In this document: in pieces, positions 59,360 to 64,000 of the stretch
How positions within the stretch are numbered: position 1 is the stretch's first letter
Layout of the letters: every line of letters starts with the position of its first letter
Source of the DNA: Bryum argenteum
Taxonomy: Eukaryota; Streptophyta; Bryopsida; Bryales; Bryaceae
Reading direction: 5' to 3'
DNA: 64,000 nt
NCBI GenBank assembly: GCA_037043015.1
Contig: CM073322.1
Coordinates: 3,297,601-3,361,600 of the forward strand
Made by a program: the position numbers and the translations under genes
The notes under the pieces: model-generated
Seen by the model: the letters and a program-made list of their open reading frames with translations, nothing else
The model's database searches: none
What the model was told of the DNA's origin: nothing

Positions 59360-61225
59360 TATAGATATGAGAGATGTTATTTACTCTTTATTATGAGATC
59401 TCTTCTAACTTGGTACGTAATAGGCATGCAAGATGTTATTTGTTTGAAAGGAATTGTGGAATTGTGTATTTCTACATGTTGTTTAGGAGCTTAAAAAAAT
59501 TAAAAAATTGAATGGTTTTTATGTCGTCCGTTAAGTATAATTTTCCATTTGATATAACATGTAACGAATTATCACTAGTCTGTAAGTTAATTCCATTTTC
59601 CAGCAAGAAATAGAAATCCAAGGGAGCCATTGGTAGCGCATGATGCCATCTGTTTTCATGTGTTCAATGTTGACTCGATGTATAATCAATTAGTTTAAGA
59701 TCTTGTATCGCTATCTAGACGTTATCGCGACGCTATCGGGACGTTATCAGAAAACTAAACACCGGTCGTTCATGTACAATGTGAGTGAGGCTTGGACATG
59801 TGCAATCAACGTGTACGATGTCCCGACCACCACATGTTGTATCCAATGGTGTTATCCAACGCAGCCCCCGTCAACTATGATGTCCCGTCCACCATCATAG
59901 TTCACCGTATCACGGCCCTGACCATCGTGATCACCGTTCTGTCAGATGTGGCAATATGCGACGGTGGTCGTGGAGGTGTACCCATCCGCTAGTCACGGGG
60001 ATCTTGTATGGCTAGCGGAACCTTATCGGAGTAGCAAGCATTGGTGTTCATGTACTAGATTGCGCTCGTGTCCTTCGGACACGTCCAATGTATCGCCATC
60101 CGCCCGACATCCCTCCGATCCCTTAGAAATGACCTCTGAACGTCGCAATTTATCTCGGGCCCGACCACCACAACCCCGGTTTTACTCTATAATGATAACG
60201 TATCTTACGGCCCCGACCACGTGGCCGCCGTTGCATTTTATGACATAACGGCATATTACGGTTTCAACCGCCATTGCCACCATCATTTTCTATCAATATC
60301 ACATATCATGACTTTGACCGTGACCGTGACCGTGAGCACCACTTTGTACCGCACCACCACCGTGGCCTCAATCGGTTTCTGTCATGTTATTGTATGACAG
60401 TATTACGGCCTCGACCACCGTGATCACCGAACCATCATCATAGGTGGTAATATGCCACGGTGTCGGTGTGGTGTACCCATCCGGCTGCATCGAACAATCC
60501 CCGTTGAAATTATGATGAATTGGAAAGAAGTTTTCATCAGAGTTGGGCAAGGATGTCATGTCCCTAGCAATGTACTAGGTTCAAGATATCCTAGCTTCCT
60601 CTCCTTACAAATTTTTGATATCTTGTTCAATATCATCCAACACTTGTTTCAACCTCCAACTAATCTAATCTAATACTAAGATCTGAACTTCAGGACAATC
60701 AAAACAGGAGTTTTGGATTTCATTGTACATACTTCGGGGTTTTTTTTTTTTTTATTCTTAATTTTTTTTTTTTTTCTTAACTAAACAATGAGATCCGAAT
60801 GGTTCATGAATATGAATTTAGCAAATCAGTTGTGGTGATGGCATTGTAGGTTGCCTTTGCATGTTATTCTTCATGGTGACCAAACAAGTGAAGCATGGAA
60901 TACCAAGGAAGGCCTGTCTTGAGATCAGGATTCAATAGGACATTCATCACTTTAGGAAGGGTGAATTCAGAGGGTGGCTCTGTATGTCAGGAGCATCTTC
61001 AACAGCCAAAAGAATAAAAATATCTAGGACCTCTCTGCACCCGGATAAAAGCAGCACTTTAGAATGCATAACTCAATTTCGCAGCGAAAGGACTTGGAAT
61101 TCTGCACAGGAAGTCCATGGTTGGCATTTGGTAAAACCTGATATAGTGCTAAAATAAGTGCCAAATTATCGATTGGGCATTTTGATTTGATTTCGAATTG
61201 ATGATAATCTTAGTAGTAAGATTCT
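59360..61225. repeat. Composite dispersed repeat in copy 2 (modules B-D joined to C-F)
   Basis: B about 59410, C about 59660 and first D 59820-59985. Then a second C (59990-60140, 'ggctagcggaaccttatcgg'), second D 60150-60480, E about 60500 and F about 60810-61225. The join near 59985 corresponds to loss of 14390-15950 of copy 1. Confidence 0.7.
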
Positions 61226-62540
61226 ATGTTATTGTACAAGGCATAAGTTGAGTCACTGTGGACACGGCTAATTATTCCGATAAGCAATGGAAGATATTTT
61301 TGGAAGTGTGAGTGACGAAAGCTTGATAGTGATGGTATCTCTTTTTGGGCCATGGCGTAATGAGGTGTGTAAAGTGTCATTGTAGATGTAGGTCAGATGG
61401 AGAGGGGAGGAGTCTCGAGACAGGGAGGCGCTCGCAAACTCCAAGCTAGCATCAATGGTCTCTTTCAAGTATAAGGAAGTAAAGCAACATGCTCATAGTC
61501 CCCACTATGCCCATCATTCATGAAAGTAATGTCGTACAGGACCTAAACCTTCTTGGATGTATGTACAATTGTACATATGCATGCATCCAGACTTGCCCCT
61601 TGCACAAAAGTGATTGGCCCCTTCCAATATTGTCCTTGTGTTGAAGAACATAAGTTACATCCAAAAAGATTAGTTATGTACACACCCAAGTACAATGTTA
61701 ATAAAAATAAAAGAGAATACACTTTTTGAGATGTGGTTTTTTTTTTTTCCTTTCTACCTCAGACCCCCATTTTCTCTTGTAGGTGGAAAAATGTCTCCCA
61801 ACCGCAGATGGTCGTAGGTCTTGAAAGAATGACACATCATATAAAGGCCCATGAGGGCCCCTTTATAGTTTGAAATTCTTCTCAGAAGGAGAACAAGAAC
61901 GTAAAGCAAATGTCGTTGAATTGCCCATGAAGAATGTTCAAAAAGAGTTTAAATATACTTTTATCAAAAAAACCTTGTGTAGAAAAAGAAATGTTTTTTA
62001 CTGAATTGCATGAAGGTGTAAATTGCGATGGGCGTACTCAACTTAGATATTTACATGGAAAAAAATATGAGAGTAATATTGTGGGTAATAATCATTGGAG
62101 TCCCCCTTTGCACATAGCAAACTATGTCTTTCAAAGAACACAAAAACAACATGTATATTTTCCAAAGAACACAAAAACAGAGTTTAAACGTTACATCAAA
62201 TTTAAATGTTACATCAATTTTTAACGTTACAATCTCACAAAATGGACGTTTCAAAGTACAAGAAAACATTAAGAAGCAATAAGCATTAAACAATCAACAA
62301 TAAACAATACACAATCAGCAATAGGCAATAAACAAACTTCATTATCTCATGTTTGGCCAACAGTCTCTATCAAATTTTAGGGCCGGTTGGTTGCAGTTGT
62401 TGTTTTAGGAATGCGAAAATTCAACACTAAAGTATCCCCGGGTCAAAGTAAGTAACAAGTGGGAGGGAGAGGAGGCGGGGGCGAAAGCGACTCCTTGATG
62501 TGCACACACAAATGATGGAGGCCTCAAATTGATCGACATA

Positions 62541-62580
<40 letters not shown>

Positions 62581-62613
62581 ACGAAATAAGTGATGTGAGT
62601 TGTTGTTTGCTGG

Positions 62614-62846
62614 TTAACCCTTAGAAGTCCCATGGGGATAGTATGTACGCTGTCGTATAATTAGGATTGGCTACCAACAAGAAACTCTAAACTGGAATCG
62701 TAATAGCTCACTAGAACCGCATTAATTCAAATGTCAACTTCTTCTTTGAACTCAAACCCATTAAAGGTGTGCATTCACTCCAAATACAACCAAAATACAC
62801 CGTATTCTACTGGTCGCCACGGCACGCTCAGACCTTTAAGGGTTAA
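62614..62846. mobile_element. piggyBac-like element, 233 bases
   Basis: TTAACCCTTAGAAGTCCC at the left, GACCTTTAAGGGTTAA at the right. The unoccupied site is 'gctggTTAAatcaag' at 17875-17889 and 'gctggTTAAattttg' at 26117. Confidence 0.85.
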
Positions 62847-63423
62847 ATCAAGTTGATATGTTGAAATAGTCGTCCCATGTGATGTATATGACATGAGTCC
62901 TAGCTGCCTTGAACCATGGCATTGTCCCTAGGGTTTAGGGTCCCCACATATTGGTACATAAGGTAGCTTTGGAATTCAAGGCAAAAGGCCCTTTACTTTG
63001 AAACTTAAGTAGTGATTTGGTTATGAACAATTTCCCTAAAAAACTCAAAAAATAAACTCCCCAATTTGGCTTGCAACCCAAGAATTGTCGTAGAAAACTT
63101 AAATATTGGAATTTGACTTTGCAAATTTTACCACATGTAGCTTATATATATTGCTACGTGCACACAAATTGTATCCCAAAATACTAAATTTAGACCCTTC
63201 ATTACTAAAATTAGATCCTTCATTTTAGGCTTCCCAAAAATAGCTAAAGCCCAATTTAGTCCTCTTCAATCTTTAGGGGTTAGATTCATTTTAGACATTC
63301 TCCTTTCAATGCACAACTTGCTTACATGTACTTCAATTTTTTCATTCTACTTTAAACAAAGTGAACCAAATTCATGTAATACTCAATACCATGAGGTTAG
63401 ATTATTTCTTTACTAAATAATTC

Positions 63424-63673
63424 TTAACCCTTAATTGACATCACTATTTTGAGAAAAAAGTGACCTCATTGTCCTTTGACCATATTTTAGCATAGATAAT
63501 TAAATAAACTCAAAAATCCGAAATGGTGAGTGTCGAGCTAACTTGATTCTCTAAATATTTTTTAAAAAAAGACCACTTCGGGTAAAATCTCGAAATTTGC
63601 CACCGTTGAGAGTATGGAAGTTCTTGTTCAGATTCGAGGACCAATTTGGTCCCTTGTGTCAATAAAGGGTTAA
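63424..63673. mobile_element. piggyBac-like element, 250 bases
   Basis: TTAACCCTTAATTGACATC at the left, GTGTCAATAAAGGGTTAA at the right. The unoccupied site is 'attcTTAAccgattgtg' at 18443. Confidence 0.85.
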
Positions 63674-64000
63674 CGGATTGTGAGCATAGGGCATTTTATA
63701 GTGTTGACCAAGCTTAAGATGCCCAAACATTCTTAGCAATCTAAGACTCATACATAGCACTTAGGCTTTGACACTAGGGAACAAAAGCAAAAGGTCAAGA
63801 AGGATCTACAATGGCAACAAAGGCATTAAGGATCAAGATTTGGTCCTCAATAAATATTTGGGTCAAGCCATAATTGATCCCCAAACTCTTACGTAGAGTC
63901 CAATATATTTATATATATTTTCTTTTCTTTATATATATATTTGAGGCTAAAGACCCATGCATAAAAGCAACGGATTGAAGATTGAAACATCATGCTATGC

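Larger units (their letters stand above)
47305..64000. repeat. Segmental duplication, copy 2 (continues beyond the window)
   Basis: Collinear with 6861-19230. Relative to copy 1 it has gained about 1.2 kb at 48010-49185, the Tc1-type element at 49491-51986, a 70-base TTAA element at 55926, about 1.2 kb at 57000-58160 and TTAA elements at 62614 and 63424. It lacks the equivalent of about 14390-15950, apparently by recombination between neighbouring composite repeats (junction near 59985). Confidence 0.85.
61226..64000. repeat. Module G, copy 5, interrupted by two TTAA elements
   Basis: Follows 16580-19200 to the window end; the last bases ('catcatgctatgc') match about 19183-19196. It contains a 33-base poly-A run at about 62546-62578. 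Confidence 0.75.

Noticed and set aside
1..64000. tRNA and rRNA genes
   Set aside because: None recognised by eye on either strand; short tRNAs could still be missed without a covariance search.

Overview
The window is nuclear DNA of a land plant. It holds one multi-exon housekeeping gene with plant-type GT-AG introns, a homologue of the plant mitochondrial protein DGS1 (NCA2 domain). It also holds small intronless heavy-metal-associated (HMA) domain genes of the plant HIPP/HPP type, and a large amount of transposable-element and repeat DNA. The lineage cannot be fixed from sequence alone. The mix of piggyBac-type and Tc1-type (DD34E) elements would be surprising in a flowering plant and points, as inference only, to a non-seed plant.

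Layout. 1-500: diverged direct repeats upstream of the first gene. 500-5828 (+): DGS1 homologue with a leader intron and 14 coding exons. 6861-19230 and 47305-64000 (window end): two collinear copies of one segmental duplication, about 40-45 kb apart. Each copy carries, in order, a 121-residue protein that looks like an HMA-family protein without its HMA domain, a 941-base block identical between the copies, and a 181-residue HMA protein. A third HMA paralogue lies at 44380-44862, just outside copy 2, so the window has a local cluster of five related genes. About 13.4-36.5 kb and 59.4-64 kb are mosaics of one composite non-coding repeat. I call its parts A (contains 'gggttatgggtcccc'), B ('taggcatgcaagatg'), C ('cactcatgaggctc'), D (GC-rich array of 'CCGACCACCGTGG'), E ('aagaagttttcac'), F ('caaacaagtgaagcatgg') and G (a 2.3 kb tail). 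36.5-42 kb is AT-rich, with decayed minus-strand Ty1/copia and piggyBac transposase relics.

Most notable: (1) a family of short inverted-repeat elements with TTAA target duplications and CCC...GGG ends, the signature of piggyBac. Five copies have a matching empty site elsewhere in this same window, and a broken piggyBac-like transposase lies at 39.6-40.2 kb. (2) A Tc1/mariner DD34E element at 49491-51986, inserted in copy 2 only, 47 bases upstream of a TATA box. (3) HMA paralogues in which one copy lost the first metal-binding cysteine and others lost the whole domain. (4) A 941-base non-coding block with no visible difference between the duplicates, while flanking sequence and even the genes differ.

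How it fits together: one stable single-copy gene sits beside a fast-changing region where a small metal-binding gene family was duplicated with its surroundings. Each copy was then separately modified by cut-and-paste elements. The two duplicates act as a natural before/after comparison for several transposon insertions.
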